Shown: one piece after another, positions 43,037 to 52,643 of the stretch | Position numbering within the stretch: the first letter of the stretch is position 1 | How the letters are laid out: each line of letters starts with the position of its first letter | NCBI GenBank assembly: GCA_000154345.1 | Contig: DS480347.1 | Location: 248,001-312,000, forward strand | Length of the DNA: 64,000 nucleotides | From: [Clostridium] leptum DSM 753 | GTDB taxonomy: Bacteria > Bacillota > Clostridia > Oscillospirales > Acutalibacteraceae | Direction of reading: 5' to 3' | The notes under the pieces: generated by a model | Told to the model about the DNA's origin: nothing | The model's database searches: none | What the model saw: only the letters and a program-made list of their open reading frames with translations | Program-made: the position numbers and the translations under genes

Positions 43037-44477
43037 GACACAGATCCTCCTGAGCCGGGTTGTCGATCAGATTTCCTTTATAATCAAAGCGGGAACCGTG
43101 ACAGGGGCAGTCCCAGCTTTTTTCATCCGGATTCCATTCAAGCTGACAACCAAGATGAGGACAGCGGATGGAAACCACATAGTCGTTTCCGGCTTCATCG
43201 CGGTAAACGCCGACTTTTTTACCGTCACGTTCTACAACGCCGCCATGCCCCGGAGGAAGTGTCTCCACTTCGGCGCGGCCGGGAGCAAAGATGCGGCGGG
43301 AAAGATCCCGCACGGAATGAAGGCCATCCTCCAGCAGAGATTTAGACGATGCTCCCGGCGTAAAGCGCTGTGGAGAAAAGGCTTTCTGCCACGGGTTTTC
43401 CCGTTTCATAATGAGATCGGATATCAGCATGGCGGAAACCATGGAGCTGGTCATGCCCCATTTTTGAAAACCAGTCGCCACGTACCAATGGGGTGTGTTC
43501 TCCGAAAAATTCCCAATATAGGGGACGCCGTCCAGCGTCATACAGTCCTGCGCGGACCAGTGAGCAATCTCACGGCTGTCCGGCCAAAGCTCTTGAGACT
43601 TTTCGCGGAGCTGCCGGTATTTTCCGCCGTTCCGGTTTTCCCCTGTACGGTGATTTGCTCCGCCGAACAAAAGCAGCTCTCCCGCGTTGCGGAGAGACCA
43701 TCCGCTAGCCTTGTCAATACCAAGATACATTCCCTCAAGCTGCATTGCATTTTGAAGCGCCAGCACATAGCTTCGTTCCTGATGCATTCTCATAAAGTAG
43801 TACCCGGGCATATTTATAAACGGATAATGGGCCGCAAATACGACGTTCTTCGCGGTGACAGTTCCTTTGTCTGTTATAATACGGTCTCCTTCAATGGTTC
43901 GAACTCTGGTGCGCTCATAAACCGTCAGTTCCTGCGCGATTGCGTTTAAAAACTTCAGCGGATGAAATTGAGCCTGCCCATCAAACCGCACAGCGCCTTT
44001 TACAGGAAAAGGAAGTCCCGTATCAGTTGTGAACCTCGCTTCTATTCCCAAATGGGCGGCGGCTTTGGATTCCCGCAGCAATGGCTCCGACTCCTCCAGA
44101 GAATAAAGAAACGCCGGCTTTTGTTCAAAGCAGCAGTTTATTTTATGCTCCCGGATAATGCGTTCATACTCCTGAATGGCGCGCTGATTTGCTTCGGCGT
44201 AAGCGCGGGCCGTTTCTACGCCAAGCGTTTCCAGCAGCTTATGATAGATCAGGCCATGCTGTGAAGTGATCTTTGCCGTTGTATTCCTTGTTTGTCCGCT
44301 GCCAACGGTTTTCGCTTCCAGCACAACAGGTTCCACGCCATGCTGTTTAAGAAAATAAGCGGTCAGAATCCCGGCCATACCGCCTCCGATGACGGCGGCG
44401 TCGGTCGTTAAGTCTCCTTTCAGCGGCTCTCGCGGGAGAAAATTTTCGGTACTGCTCCAAATGGATTGCATTTCCAT
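43029..44477 (-). CDS. FAD-dependent oxidoreductase fused to a Rieske [2Fe-2S] domain
   Basis: The 482-residue protein has an N-terminal FAD-binding GGGMAG (DAO fold; VIGGGMAGILTAYFLK) and a C-terminal Rieske domain with CPHLGC and CPCHGS binding a 2Fe-2S cluster. The same fusion occurs in YhfW-type proteins of Bacillus, whose substrate is unknown. AAGGAG precedes an ATG at 44477; the ATG at 44471 is equally possible, and the frame from 44504 lacks a ribosome site. Its partner downstream is the tocopherol-cyclase-like gene. Confidence 0.9.
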   Translation of the reverse strand: MEMQSIWSSTENFLPREPLKGDLTTDAAVIGGGMAGILTAYFLKQHGVEPVVLEAKTVGSGQTRNTTAKITSQHGLIYHKLLETLGVETARAYAEANQRAIQEYERIIREHKINCCFEQKPAFLYSLEESEPLLRESKAAAHLGIEARFTTDTGLPFPVKGAVRFDGQAQFHPLKFLNAIAQELTVYERTRVRTIEGDRIITDKGTVTAKNVVFAAHYPFINMPGYYFMRMHQERSYVLALQNAMQLEGMYLGIDKASGWSLRNAGELLLFGGANHRTGENRNGGKYRQLREKSQELWPDSREIAHWSAQDCMTLDGVPYIGNFSENTPHWYVATGFQKWGMTSSMVSAMLISDLIMKRENPWQKAFSPQRFTPGASSKSLLEDGLHSVRDLSRRIFAPGRAEVETLPPGHGGVVERDGKKVGVYRDEAGNDYVVSIRCPHLGCQLEWNPDEKSWDCPCHGSRFDYKGNLIDNPAQEDLCHD

Positions 44478-44504
44478 CACACTCCTTGCTGATAGGATTT
44501 GCAA

Positions 44505-45067
44505 AAATCGGATAAATAATCAAGCCAGATCGAGGAGATTGGCAATCGCCATGAAGGGACCGCAGGCTCTTTATGGCGCTGGTGCGGGATAGCCGCTTTG
44601 CAGTTCTGGAGAAGCAGGATTCAATGGGCACAGCAAAAAGCGCTTAGATAGTTTCCATACTAAGCGCTTTTTGCTGTTTTATCATGGAAATCTGGGTTAA
44701 GCCAGAGAAAGCCGACTGTCAGCTTTCGCTTCAAGCGCCGGGCGGATCGGGTCGCTCATAAAAAGCTGAATATCAGATCCATGCCATCGGCCGGTTAAAT
44801 GCGCTGTTTTACGGATAGCAGGGGAAAGTGAAGCAGGTGCATAGCTTTCCTTCTTCTGGAACGCTTACCCGTTGGAAGCCTTTTGAGGGCTTCTCAGCCT
44901 GCGGCTTATCAGGCGGTTTTGACTGATAAATTCTTTTCGTTTTGGGGCTTTCTCAATGAATCCAGAGAGATCGCTGTATTTACACGTTTTATAGGTTATG
45001 AAGGTGCGAACAAATTATTGTGATAGGGGAAGAACGCAGAGAAGCTTTACAGATGGCTGCGAATGAT
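44505..45067. other. Gene-free stretch with a strong hairpin
   Basis: About 560 bases between the FAD/Rieske gene and the 70-residue gene; apart from the hairpin at 44632-44675 nothing is recognised. Confidence 0.55.
44632..44675. terminator. Bidirectional terminator
   Basis: AGCAAAAAGCGCTTAG (44632-44647) and its exact complement (44660-44675) around a 12-base loop, with T-runs on both strands. It most likely ends the minus-strand gene at 45068. Confidence 0.8.
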
Positions 45068-45280
45068 TTATAATTTTTTTAGCTGCTGTAAAACGCGGTT
45101 GATTTTTGATTGCGGTACATGAAAGCTTTTGACAAGATCGAGCACCTGGCTCAGCGTCATATTCCGGACAAGGCGGATCAGCTGGCTGCTGAGCATCGGA
45201 AATTCCCGAAGCATTAATTCTTTTGCTTTGGGGTTTGCTTCTAACTGGCGGATCAAAATATTACCGTTTTTTAAATCCAT
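45068..45280 (-). CDS. Small conserved helical protein of unknown function
   Basis: The 70-residue, all-helical protein reads LEANPKAKELMLREFP in its first half and VLDLVKSFHVPQSKI in its second. There is no membrane segment or cysteine. AGAGGTGAT lies about seven bases before the ATG. It is divergent from the HD gene, with 76 bases between. No family name is recognised. Confidence 0.65.
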   Translation of the reverse strand: MDLKNGNILIRQLEANPKAKELMLREFPMLSSQLIRLVRNMTLSQVLDLVKSFHVPQSKINRVLQQLKKL

Positions 45281-45356
45281 AGCAAAATCACCTCTTATTA
45301 GCTATTGTATGAACGCTTGGCTTCCGAGGGACCAAAGGAAAGAGAAGGCATCCATT

Positions 45357-46016
45357 ATGATTACAGAAGACATTATCAAAAACAATGAACAAATACGCAC
45401 CTATATTACTAAAGCGGATGAAGCTCTGGTGGCTCTAGGCTATACAGAGCACAGCTTTGCTCACGTTACCAAGGTAGCGCGGTTTGCCAAAGAACTGCTT
45501 CTGGAGCTTGGCTATGGAAGCAGAAAGGCTGAGCTGGCCTGGATCGCGGGATATCTTCACGATATCGGCAACGTCATCAATCGGATTGACCACGCGCAAA
45601 GCGGCGCGGTTATGGCGTTTCGTATTTTAGATAATCTGGGGGCGGACGCAGACGAGCTTTCCACTATTATCAGCGCTATCGGCAACCATGATGAAAGCAC
45701 GGCTTATCCAGTGAACGAGGTAGCTGCGGCACTCATCTTGGCGGATAAAACGGACGTGCGCCGGAGCCGTGTCCGCAACGGGGACTTTTCCACCTTCGAT
45801 ATCCATGACCGTGTGAATTATGCGGTGGTAGAATCCAGCGCTAAGCTGACAGACGATAAAAAAGCGATCCTGCTTTGCGTGACCATTGACACGGAGATTT
45901 CCCCGGTTATGGATTACTTTGAAATTTTTTTAGACCGTATGCTGCTTTGCCGGAAGGCGGCGGAAAAGCTGGGACTCAAGTTTCAGCTTGAGATCAACGG
46001 CCAAAGCATTTTATAA
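45357..46016 (+). CDS. HD domain phosphohydrolase
   Basis: The 219-residue protein has the HD metal site: His36 (SFAHVTKV) and His68-Asp69 (YLHDIGN), with a third histidine in GNHDES and an aspartate in LADKTD. HD proteins hydrolyse phosphomonoesters or nucleotides such as (p)ppGpp or 2',3'-cyclic nucleotides; substrate unknown. The ATG at 45357 with AAGG before it gives a normal N-terminus; the frame from 45129 runs across the divergent gene and is rejected. Confidence 0.85.
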   Translation: MITEDIIKNNEQIRTYITKADEALVALGYTEHSFAHVTKVARFAKELLLELGYGSRKAELAWIAGYLHDIGNVINRIDHAQSGAVMAFRILDNLGADADELSTIISAIGNHDESTAYPVNEVAAALILADKTDVRRSRVRNGDFSTFDIHDRVNYAVVESSAKLTDDKKAILLCVTIDTEISPVMDYFEIFLDRMLLCRKAAEKLGLKFQLEINGQSIL

Positions 46017-46080
46017 AGTACATTTGTGAAAACGGAACAGGAGCTTTTAGGCAAACTGTCCGGGGAAAGAATGGTTTAAA

Positions 46081-47034
46081 GTGAAAAGGGGATATTGGTA
46101 TATTATTTTGACCGCCGTAATCTTCAGTACGATGGAGATTGCGCTGAAGGAGGTTTCGGGAAGCTTTCATCCATTACAGATGACGTTTACCAGGTTTTTG
46201 GCCGGAGGCCTCTTTTTAATTCCTTTTGCGGTGAGGACGCTGAAAAAGAAGAAGGCTTCGCTGAACTGGAAGGATCTTCCTGGTTTTTTACTGCTGGGCT
46301 TTGTGGGCATGGTGCTGAGCATGTCGATTTATCAGATGTCCGTAAAGGAGGTGCCAGCCTCTGTGGTAGCGGTTTTGTTCAGCAGCAATCCGATTTTTAC
46401 TGCTGTCTTGGCTTTTTTTATGCTGAAAGAGCCGATTCGTAGAAACCAGATAGCTGCCTTGCTGCTTGAGATTGGTGGAATCCTTGCGATCATTAATCCA
46501 TTTCATATCAGTTTAAGCCCCTATGGAGTACTGCTGGCGATGATCTCCACCTTGCTGTTCGCTGTATATGGGGTAATGGGAAAACGGCGGTGCGCCAGAT
46601 TCGGCGGGGTAGTGGTCACCTGTGCCAGCTTTTTATGCGGCGGCGCGGAAATGCTTTTTATGATATTGTTCAGCAGGCTTCCGATGGTAAATAAGTGGCT
46701 TGCCGGTTCTGGGCTGGAGCTTTTCGCCAATATTCCGCTGCTTTCAGGCTATAGCTGGAATACCTTGCCCTGGATGCTGATGATTTGTATCGTTAATACT
46801 GGTTTGGGCTTCGCCTGCTATTTTAAAGCGATGGAAGAAACCAGCGCCCAGGAGACTTCCCTGGTGTTTTTCTTAAAGCCGGTTTTAGCGCCTGTATTTG
46901 CATTTTTTATTTTGGGAGAGGTGATTTCCTGGAATATGGGGCTAGGAATCGCTTTCATCCTAATTGGCTCGCTATTAGCACTGCTGCCAGGTCTGCGGGC
47001 GGTGCAAAAACTTCCAAAAACGCCTGGGGCATAA
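46081..47034 (+). CDS. EamA/DMT family transporter
   Basis: The 317-residue protein has about ten membrane helices in two EamA repeats; the second ends with the usual VFFLKPVLAPVFAFFILGE. Family members export amino acids or other metabolites. The start is a GTG at 46081 with only a weak ribosome site (GGGGAAAG farther upstream), so the start is less certain than the gene. A perfect terminator follows. Confidence 0.9.
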   Translation: MKRGYWYIILTAVIFSTMEIALKEVSGSFHPLQMTFTRFLAGGLFLIPFAVRTLKKKKASLNWKDLPGFLLLGFVGMVLSMSIYQMSVKEVPASVVAVLFSSNPIFTAVLAFFMLKEPIRRNQIAALLLEIGGILAIINPFHISLSPYGVLLAMISTLLFAVYGVMGKRRCARFGGVVVTCASFLCGGAEMLFMILFSRLPMVNKWLAGSGLELFANIPLLSGYSWNTLPWMLMICIVNTGLGFACYFKAMEETSAQETSLVFFLKPVLAPVFAFFILGEVISWNMGLGIAFILIGSLLALLPGLRAVQKLPKTPGA

Positions 47035-47039
47035 ATCAG

Positions 47040-47074
47040 AAGAAGCCCTTTCAGTTCAACTGAAAGGGCTTCTT
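47040..47074. terminator. Terminator after the EamA gene
   Basis: AAGAAGCCCTTTCAGTT and its complement form a near-perfect hairpin directly after the EamA stop, ending CTTCTT; the U-run is short. Confidence 0.75.
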
Positions 47075-47147
47075 GCACTACAAGAAGGCATCTGGTTATG
47101 CCGGCGGATATTTATGATTAACCGAACAGCAAACAGCTCCTGGAATA

Positions 47148-47801
47148 TCATTTATTCTGAAGGTTGATCTGGACCATTTGCTGAAATCCGCCCATCATGA
47201 AGCCGACCTTCTTTTTCTTATAGTAAAAATAATAGGGAATCAGCATCAGCAGAGCACCGATGGTACAAACGATCATATCCAGCATGGTGTCCTGAATGCC
47301 AGTCGCGGCAACCATTTGGGGATCGTTGTGGACTACCAGGCTTAATACGTATTCACAGATTTCCCAAAAGCAAGCCATGGCCATAGAAACCGCTACCGTA
47401 AAGACACTGGCCAGGGGGAAATCGATTTCTTCGATTTTGCGGTTAGGCTTAATCAAATAAAATAAGATAAGGCCAAGAAAACTGACAAAGACTCCGGACA
47501 AGGTGTGGGCGACCTTATCATAATAGGGAACCATGCTATAAAACCGTAGGACAAGGCCTAAGGTATAAAGCATAAAAATGAAAATATAGATAAACGCGTT
47601 TAACTGATAGACCGGCTTAAAATGTAAAAGCTTGTAGAATAGCTCTACAATAGGGATGAACAGCAGGGAACAAAAAGCTAATATATAATAGTAAGGCTTT
47701 GCTTGAACAATGTAATAAATTCCCCAAGCAATATTAAAAAGAGCATAAAAGCCTAAGAGAAAGGGGTACAGTTTTTTAAAAAATTCCTCGCGCTTTGTCA
47801 T
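47148..47801 (-). CDS. YjdF/DUF2238-like integral membrane protein
   Basis: The 217-residue protein has about six to seven membrane helices with the YjdF-like pattern DKVAHTLSGVFVSFLG, CFWEICEYV and GIQDTMLDMI. Function is unknown. AGGAAGG precedes the ATG. It stands alone between terminators. Confidence 0.85.
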   Translation of the reverse strand: MTKREEFFKKLYPFLLGFYALFNIAWGIYYIVQAKPYYYILAFCSLLFIPIVELFYKLLHFKPVYQLNAFIYIFIFMLYTLGLVLRFYSMVPYYDKVAHTLSGVFVSFLGLILFYLIKPNRKIEEIDFPLASVFTVAVSMAMACFWEICEYVLSLVVHNDPQMVAATGIQDTMLDMIVCTIGALLMLIPYYFYYKKKKVGFMMGGFQQMVQINLQNK

Positions 47802-48174
47802 AGGGACACCTTCCTAAAGGAAATCATTCTTGATAAATCCATGCGGCTTAGCATATAAGTATTATTATATGATGATTAAAAGGAAATAACAAGAGGAATT
47901 TGCCCGAAAAAAGAGAATTCGGCGCCCCAAAGCGCAAATTAAAAAGATAGTGTTTAAGATGTTCAGGAAAAGCTTCTTAAAAAAATTTTCTTCTATTTGA
48001 TCATCAAGAATCTGCTTTTATAGGTGTATCATGCCTCGGCATAGCGGGGATATAAAAGCCTTCATGTTAGCGGCTTTATCGTTAATTATGAGTTTAACGA
48101 GCTGCCCTGCGTAAAAAACGGCTATAAAAATTAGCGCTGCCGGTAAAACCGGCAGCGCCTTTTTCATAGAGCGG
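47802..48174. other. Gene-free stretch
   Basis: Apart from the terminator at 48133-48166, no signal is seen between the two minus-strand genes. Confidence 0.55.
48133..48166 (-). terminator. Terminator after the Cys-rich protein gene
   Basis: AGCGCTGCCGG pairs with CCGGCAGCGC around TAAAA (48133-48160); T-runs lie on both sides. It is directly after the stop of the minus-strand gene at 48175. Confidence 0.8.
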
Positions 48175-49005
48175 TCAGCATTCCTTGTGCTTGTGGCAGC
48201 CGCAGCCATGGTCATCGCCGTAAACGTCGGTGACCTTAGGTGGGAAGAATTCGTTGGTGGGGAAATCAATCCGGCTGAACAGTTCGCAGGGATTGTCGCT
48301 GGAAGTGATGCACTCCTTCTCCGGAATACAGAAATCATAAGCGGGAATCATCATTTGGACGTTCCTTTCGATCTGTACGATGGTGAAGATACCGATGGTG
48401 GCGTAAACGACCTTATCGGTATTTTCCATGCAGAAGCTTCCGCCGTACCGTCTGCAAATGCAGTCGGGAATTCTGCAGCAAGGCTCGCAGCAGCAGGTTC
48501 TTCCTTCGCAGAGCCTGGCGGACAGACCCACCGGCTGCGCTACCTGCACGCTTGCTTTCGGCAGGCTTTGTACGGAATTTTGCTCCAGCTCATCCAGAGA
48601 GCCGTCGGAGCTGAATACCTTGACGTTGCCTTCGCTGCCGTAAAGCACCACGTTTTTGCTGAATACGGAAAGGCCGGAAATGGTTACCGGCGGCGCGGCG
48701 GGAGTTTGGAAAACATCTAGGGTCACTTCAAAGAAGAAGGTCATATCCACAGAGTAAAAGCCCTTGTGGAACGGTACAGGCTCCAGCCCTAAGTATACCA
48801 CGAGAACGTCTACATTACGCATACGCACTTGAGCGGCCTGGTCGATGACAGCCTGGGACGCGGGCGAAAAATATACGCGTAAATCCTCAAGACAATCCTT
48901 ATCTCCGCAGGAATCGTACACGCGGGACGCGTCGATGCACACGGCTTCCTTAAAACATCCGTAATTTGGAGATTCCTGATTCATGGTTTCATAGTTATCC
49001 GCCAT
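48175..49005 (-). CDS. Conserved Cys-rich protein of unknown function (Clostridia)
   Basis: The 276-residue protein reads YGCFKEAVCIDASRVYDSC and DCLEDLRVYF near its start, a pattern kept in uncharacterised proteins across Clostridia, then a beta-rich core with FHKGFYSVDMTFFFEVTLD. A cluster of cysteines (CCCEPCCRIPDCICRR) and a His/Cys-rich end (CGCHKHKEC) suggest metal binding or disulfide cross-links. There is no signal peptide. A spore-coat role is imaginable but not shown. AGGAGG precedes the ATG, and the gene stands alone with terminators on both sides. Confidence 0.8.
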   Translation of the reverse strand: MADNYETMNQESPNYGCFKEAVCIDASRVYDSCGDKDCLEDLRVYFSPASQAVIDQAAQVRMRNVDVLVVYLGLEPVPFHKGFYSVDMTFFFEVTLDVFQTPAAPPVTISGLSVFSKNVVLYGSEGNVKVFSSDGSLDELEQNSVQSLPKASVQVAQPVGLSARLCEGRTCCCEPCCRIPDCICRRYGGSFCMENTDKVVYATIGIFTIVQIERNVQMMIPAYDFCIPEKECITSSDNPCELFSRIDFPTNEFFPPKVTDVYGDDHGCGCHKHKEC

Positions 49006-49112
49006 AATGATCCTCCTAACAGGTTAAAAACTAAAAGCTTTCCTTATAGTCTACGGAAAAGCAAAGGAAATGTGACGGATTTTTAAGGTCTGATGAAAAT
49101 ATTGCAAAATCG

Positions 49113-49152
49113 AAAAAGAGGGACAAATTCTAAAGAATTTGTCCCTCTTTTT
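49113..49152. terminator. Bidirectional terminator between the Cys-rich gene and pcrA
   Basis: AAAAAGAGGGACAAATTC and its exact complement around TAAA, with T-runs on both strands. It would end the minus-strand pcrA transcript. Confidence 0.85.
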
Positions 49153-49234
49153 GGTAGGCTTTCTAGGCCGCCTGCAAACAAAGAAAGGAGTGGGAGCAGA
49201 TGCTTCGGCACACTCTTTTTAAAAATAAGCCGCT

Positions 49235-51457
49235 TTATTCCACTTTAGCCAGACGCGCAAAATTAGCCATTAATTTTTTTGTTCCCTGTTCAAAGGCGAT
49301 TTCCAGCAGCACATCGTTGCCCATTGGTGTAGCGCTGATGACCAGTCCCTTTCCAAAGGTTTTATGCTGCACCATATCACCGGTTTTAAACACATTCCCG
49401 CTTCTGGCCGGAGGCGTTACCTGGCCAAAATGCATGGCCGCTGTTGCGGATTTCCTTCGGAGCTCTGTTTCCGCTACCGGCATCTTGGTTCCCAGATCCG
49501 GCTTTCTCCAGTCCTGCTCCCGGGTTTTATTGATTAAATCCAAGGGGATTTCTAGGCTGAACCGAGAGGGCCGGTTCCGGCTGGTAGAGCCGAAAAGCAT
49601 ACGGCTGTCCGCGTTCAGCAGATAAAGGCTTTCCTTCGCCCTGGTGATAGCCACATAGCAAAGGCGCCTTTCCTCCTGGATCTCGTTCGGATCGTAAATC
49701 GCCTGAAGGCCTGGGAAAATTCCCTCCTCAAAGCCTGGCAAAAATACTACCGGAAATTCCAGCCCCTTGGCGGAATGCATGGTCATCATCACCACGGTGT
49801 CCGCGGTCTCATCGTAATTGTCGATATCCGTCATCAGAGAAACTTCCTCCAGGAAGGCCGACAAGGTGGCTTCCTCTCCGTTTTCCTCCTGAAACTTCAG
49901 AAGGTTGGAGGCAAGCTCGTTAATATTTTCTATTCTAGTCTCCGCCTCTTCTTTTTCTCCGCGCAGCGCTTCTATGTAGCCGGTTTTCTCCAAAATCAGC
50001 TCATACAGCTCATGGAGAGACACGCTTTCATCGTCGTTGGCGTCAATTAGCTCCTGCATCATATCATAAAATGCCTTCAGCTTGACGGAAGCCCGGCGCA
50101 GACTGTCAAATTCATCAGCGCGCCCCAGAACCTCCAGCAGGCTTTCTCCCAGAGCCCCGGCAATCTCGCTGGCGGTAGCAATGGTTTTATCTCCGATGGA
50201 GCGCTTAGGCTGGTTTACGATCCGGCGCAGGCGGATTTCATCAGAAGGGTTGTTGATCACGCTCAGATAGGCGATCATGTCCCGGATTTCCCGGCGCTCA
50301 TAGAATCGATGGCCGCCGATAATCCGGTACGGAATGCCGGACTTCACAAAGACCTTTTCCAAAATATTGGACTGGGAATTCATTCGGTACAGCACCGCGA
50401 AGTCAGAATATTTTCGGCCTTTTGCGACCTGTTCTAAAATAGTGGTAGCGACAAAGCCGGCCTCATCCTGCTCGTTGGAGGAGGTATGGATCTGAATTTT
50501 GTCTCCCTCCGGATTTTCTGTCCAAAGGGTTTTGCCCTTCCGCTCCTCGTTATTGCTGATGACCGCGTTGGCGGCGTTCAGAATATTCTTGGTTGAGCGG
50601 TAATTCTGCTCCAAACGGATGACCTTTGCGTTGGGATAGGACTTTTCAAAGCTCATGATATTCTCGATGGTCGCGCCTCGAAACTTATAGATGCTTTGGT
50701 CGTCGTCGCCCACCACGCAGAGGTTTTTGCTTTTCTCGGCAAGAAGGCGGACAAATTCATACTGTACTTGGTTGGTATCCTGATACTCGTCCACCATGAT
50801 GTAGCGGAACCGGTTTTGATAGTATTCCAAAACATCGGGACATTGACGGAACAGCTCCACAGTATTCCCCAGCAAATCGTCGAAATCCATAGCGTCCGCT
50901 TCCCGCAGACGCTTTTGATACAGCTCATAAACTGCTCCGATTTTCGCCAGGCGGAAGTCGCTGCCCGCGGCCGCCTGATAGTCCGCAGGAGAGAGCATAC
51001 TATCCTTGGCGTGGGAAATCTCAGATAAAATGGACTTATGTGAAATCATTTTGTCGTCGATATTCAAGGCCTTTTGACAATCCTTAACCAGGCGCTTGCT
51101 GTCATCTGTATCATAAACAGTGAAGTGGCTGCTGTATCCGATTCTGTCCCCATCCCGCCTCAGGATCCTGGCGCAGGTAGAGTGAAAGGTGGCGGCCCAG
51201 ACATCTCCGCCGGTATCCCCAAGCATGGCGGTAAGCCGCTCCTTTAATTCTCCGGCCGCCTTATTGGTAAAGGTGATAGCCAAAATCTGCCACGGCTTCG
51301 CCAGACTCTGATCAATGATATAAGCGATCCGATTGATTAAAACTGTTGTCTTTCCGCTGCCGGCACCCGCTAAAATTAAAAGGGGACCTTCTGTATGTAG
51401 CACAGCCTCCAGTTGCCTGGGATTCATTTTTTTCAGTTTTTCCTGCATTGTGCTCAT
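49235..51457 (-). CDS. pcrA: ATP-dependent DNA helicase PcrA/UvrD
   Basis: The 740-residue SF1A helicase has GAGSGKTT (about 31-38), VDEYQDTN, QNYRS, MTMHSAKGLEF and VAITRAKE, the full UvrD-type motif set, and the C-terminal PcrA extension that ends in a Tudor-like region (KTFGKGLVISATP). It unwinds DNA in repair and in clearing replication conflicts. GGCGGTGA precedes the ATG at 51457. Confidence 0.96.
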   Translation of the reverse strand: MSTMQEKLKKMNPRQLEAVLHTEGPLLILAGAGSGKTTVLINRIAYIIDQSLAKPWQILAITFTNKAAGELKERLTAMLGDTGGDVWAATFHSTCARILRRDGDRIGYSSHFTVYDTDDSKRLVKDCQKALNIDDKMISHKSILSEISHAKDSMLSPADYQAAAGSDFRLAKIGAVYELYQKRLREADAMDFDDLLGNTVELFRQCPDVLEYYQNRFRYIMVDEYQDTNQVQYEFVRLLAEKSKNLCVVGDDDQSIYKFRGATIENIMSFEKSYPNAKVIRLEQNYRSTKNILNAANAVISNNEERKGKTLWTENPEGDKIQIHTSSNEQDEAGFVATTILEQVAKGRKYSDFAVLYRMNSQSNILEKVFVKSGIPYRIIGGHRFYERREIRDMIAYLSVINNPSDEIRLRRIVNQPKRSIGDKTIATASEIAGALGESLLEVLGRADEFDSLRRASVKLKAFYDMMQELIDANDDESVSLHELYELILEKTGYIEALRGEKEEAETRIENINELASNLLKFQEENGEEATLSAFLEEVSLMTDIDNYDETADTVVMMTMHSAKGLEFPVVFLPGFEEGIFPGLQAIYDPNEIQEERRLCYVAITRAKESLYLLNADSRMLFGSTSRNRPSRFSLEIPLDLINKTREQDWRKPDLGTKMPVAETELRRKSATAAMHFGQVTPPARSGNVFKTGDMVQHKTFGKGLVISATPMGNDVLLEIAFEQGTKKLMANFARLAKVE

Positions 51458-51703
51458 TGATTCACCGCCAGTTTCCTTAGATTTCGTATTGACATCAAAA
51501 ATGCATGTTATATTATTGTACCTTATTTTTCAGTGAATAGCAAATTTTTAACCCTGAACTAAATCTTGGCCGCTTGAATACAAAGGATTTCTTCAAACAA
51601 GCTAGTTAAGATAAAAATAATATCCATAGTTTATTTAGTATACCATAAAATGTGTGGGTTAGGTAGTTTTCAAAGAAGTTTCCAAAAAGAAACTAATCTG
51701 TGC

Positions 51704-51732
51704 TTGACAAGCCTCTTGAAATACTATATAAT
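51704..51732 (+). promoter_or_regulatory. Promoter of tRNA-Val
   Basis: A perfect TTGACA (51704-51709), a 17-base spacer and a perfect TATAAT (51727-51732). Confidence 0.85.
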
Positions 51733-51749
51733 AATCAAGCAGCAAAAAT

Positions 51750-51825
51750 GGACGTTTAGCTCAGCTGGTAGAGCGTCCGCTTGACGTGCGGAAGGTCAGC
51801 GGTTCGAACCCGTTAACGTCCACCA
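51750..51825 (+). tRNA. tRNA-Val (anticodon GAC)
   Basis: The 76-nt gene has acceptor arms GGACGTT/AACGTCC, D-arm TAGCTCAGCTGGTAGAGC, anticodon arm TCCGC-TTGACGT-GCGGA giving GAC, T-arm GGTTCGAACCC and an encoded CCA. Confidence 0.97.
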
Positions 51826-51845
51826 GCGGCAAGCCGCCGCAGATA

Positions 51846-51878
51846 AAACACACCCCATAATATGGGGTGTGTTTTTCT
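51846..51878 (+). terminator. Terminator of tRNA-Val
   Basis: ACACACCCCATA pairs with TATGGGGTGTGT, followed by TTTTTCTTTT. Confidence 0.85.
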
Positions 51879-52184
51879 TTTGCGCTTTTATTTTTTACAG
51901 CGGGCCTCCCTCTATTCTTTTTACGGATAAGCTGCAAAAGCCTGACAGCAGCCACATTAAATGAAAAAGGTAGAAATGTGTATTGCAAAGAGAATTTATG
52001 AATCAACCAGGCGTCTGCAAAATCTGCAGTTCCGCATGAGTTCATATTTTCGAAAGCTAGAGGGCGCAGGTAAAGTAGGGCTTTTCGCTAAGAAAACATG
52101 CATATTTGCCAGGGATTCTTGATAGAGCTTGATCCTGTTAAATAGTATAATGAGATCATAACTGAACTGACAGGAGGAAAAATA
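51879..52184. other. Gene-free stretch before the XRE gene
   Basis: No gene is seen; AGTATAATG near 52146 may be the -10 of the XRE gene, but no matching -35 is placed well. Confidence 0.5.
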
Positions 52185-52643
52185 ATGAATTTAGGAAATA
52201 GTTTATTTCACGCGAGAAAAAGACGTGGGTTATCACAGGAAGATGTAGCGGAAAAGCTGGGAGTAAGCCGGCAGACTATTTCAAAATGGGAGACAGGCGA
52301 AACGATTCCAGATATTCGTCAATGTAAAAGGCTGGCGGTATTGTACCAGATGTCTTTAGACGAGCTGATTGACTTTGATATTAACACGGCAGAGATTCAG
52401 GAAATGATTAAAAAGTCCGGTGAGAAAGCAGACGAAAAAATCAACTGGACAAATGAGTGGGGGAAAAAATATCCGATTCTGCTTACCTATCAGGGTAAAG
52501 TAAATATTCCAAACTACGCCTACAGAATAAAGACAATGCTAGACGAATTAGAGCAAGAATATAAATTTAACGCACAAGACGCAATGCTGGTTTTTAAAGA
52601 TATTTTATATAACGTTTGGAAAGAACGCAGCGGCTCAAGGTAA
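52185..52643 (+). CDS. XRE family transcriptional regulator
   Basis: The 152-residue protein has an N-terminal Cro/C1-type helix-turn-helix (about 6-62; pattern LSQEDVAEKLGVSRQTISKW) with the family's ETGETIPDI, then an 85-residue C-terminal part rich in charged residues without a known domain. Targets are unknown. AGGAGG precedes the ATG. It stands alone. Confidence 0.92.
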   Translation: MNLGNSLFHARKRRGLSQEDVAEKLGVSRQTISKWETGETIPDIRQCKRLAVLYQMSLDELIDFDINTAEIQEMIKKSGEKADEKINWTNEWGKKYPILLTYQGKVNIPNYAYRIKTMLDELEQEYKFNAQDAMLVFKDILYNVWKERSGSR

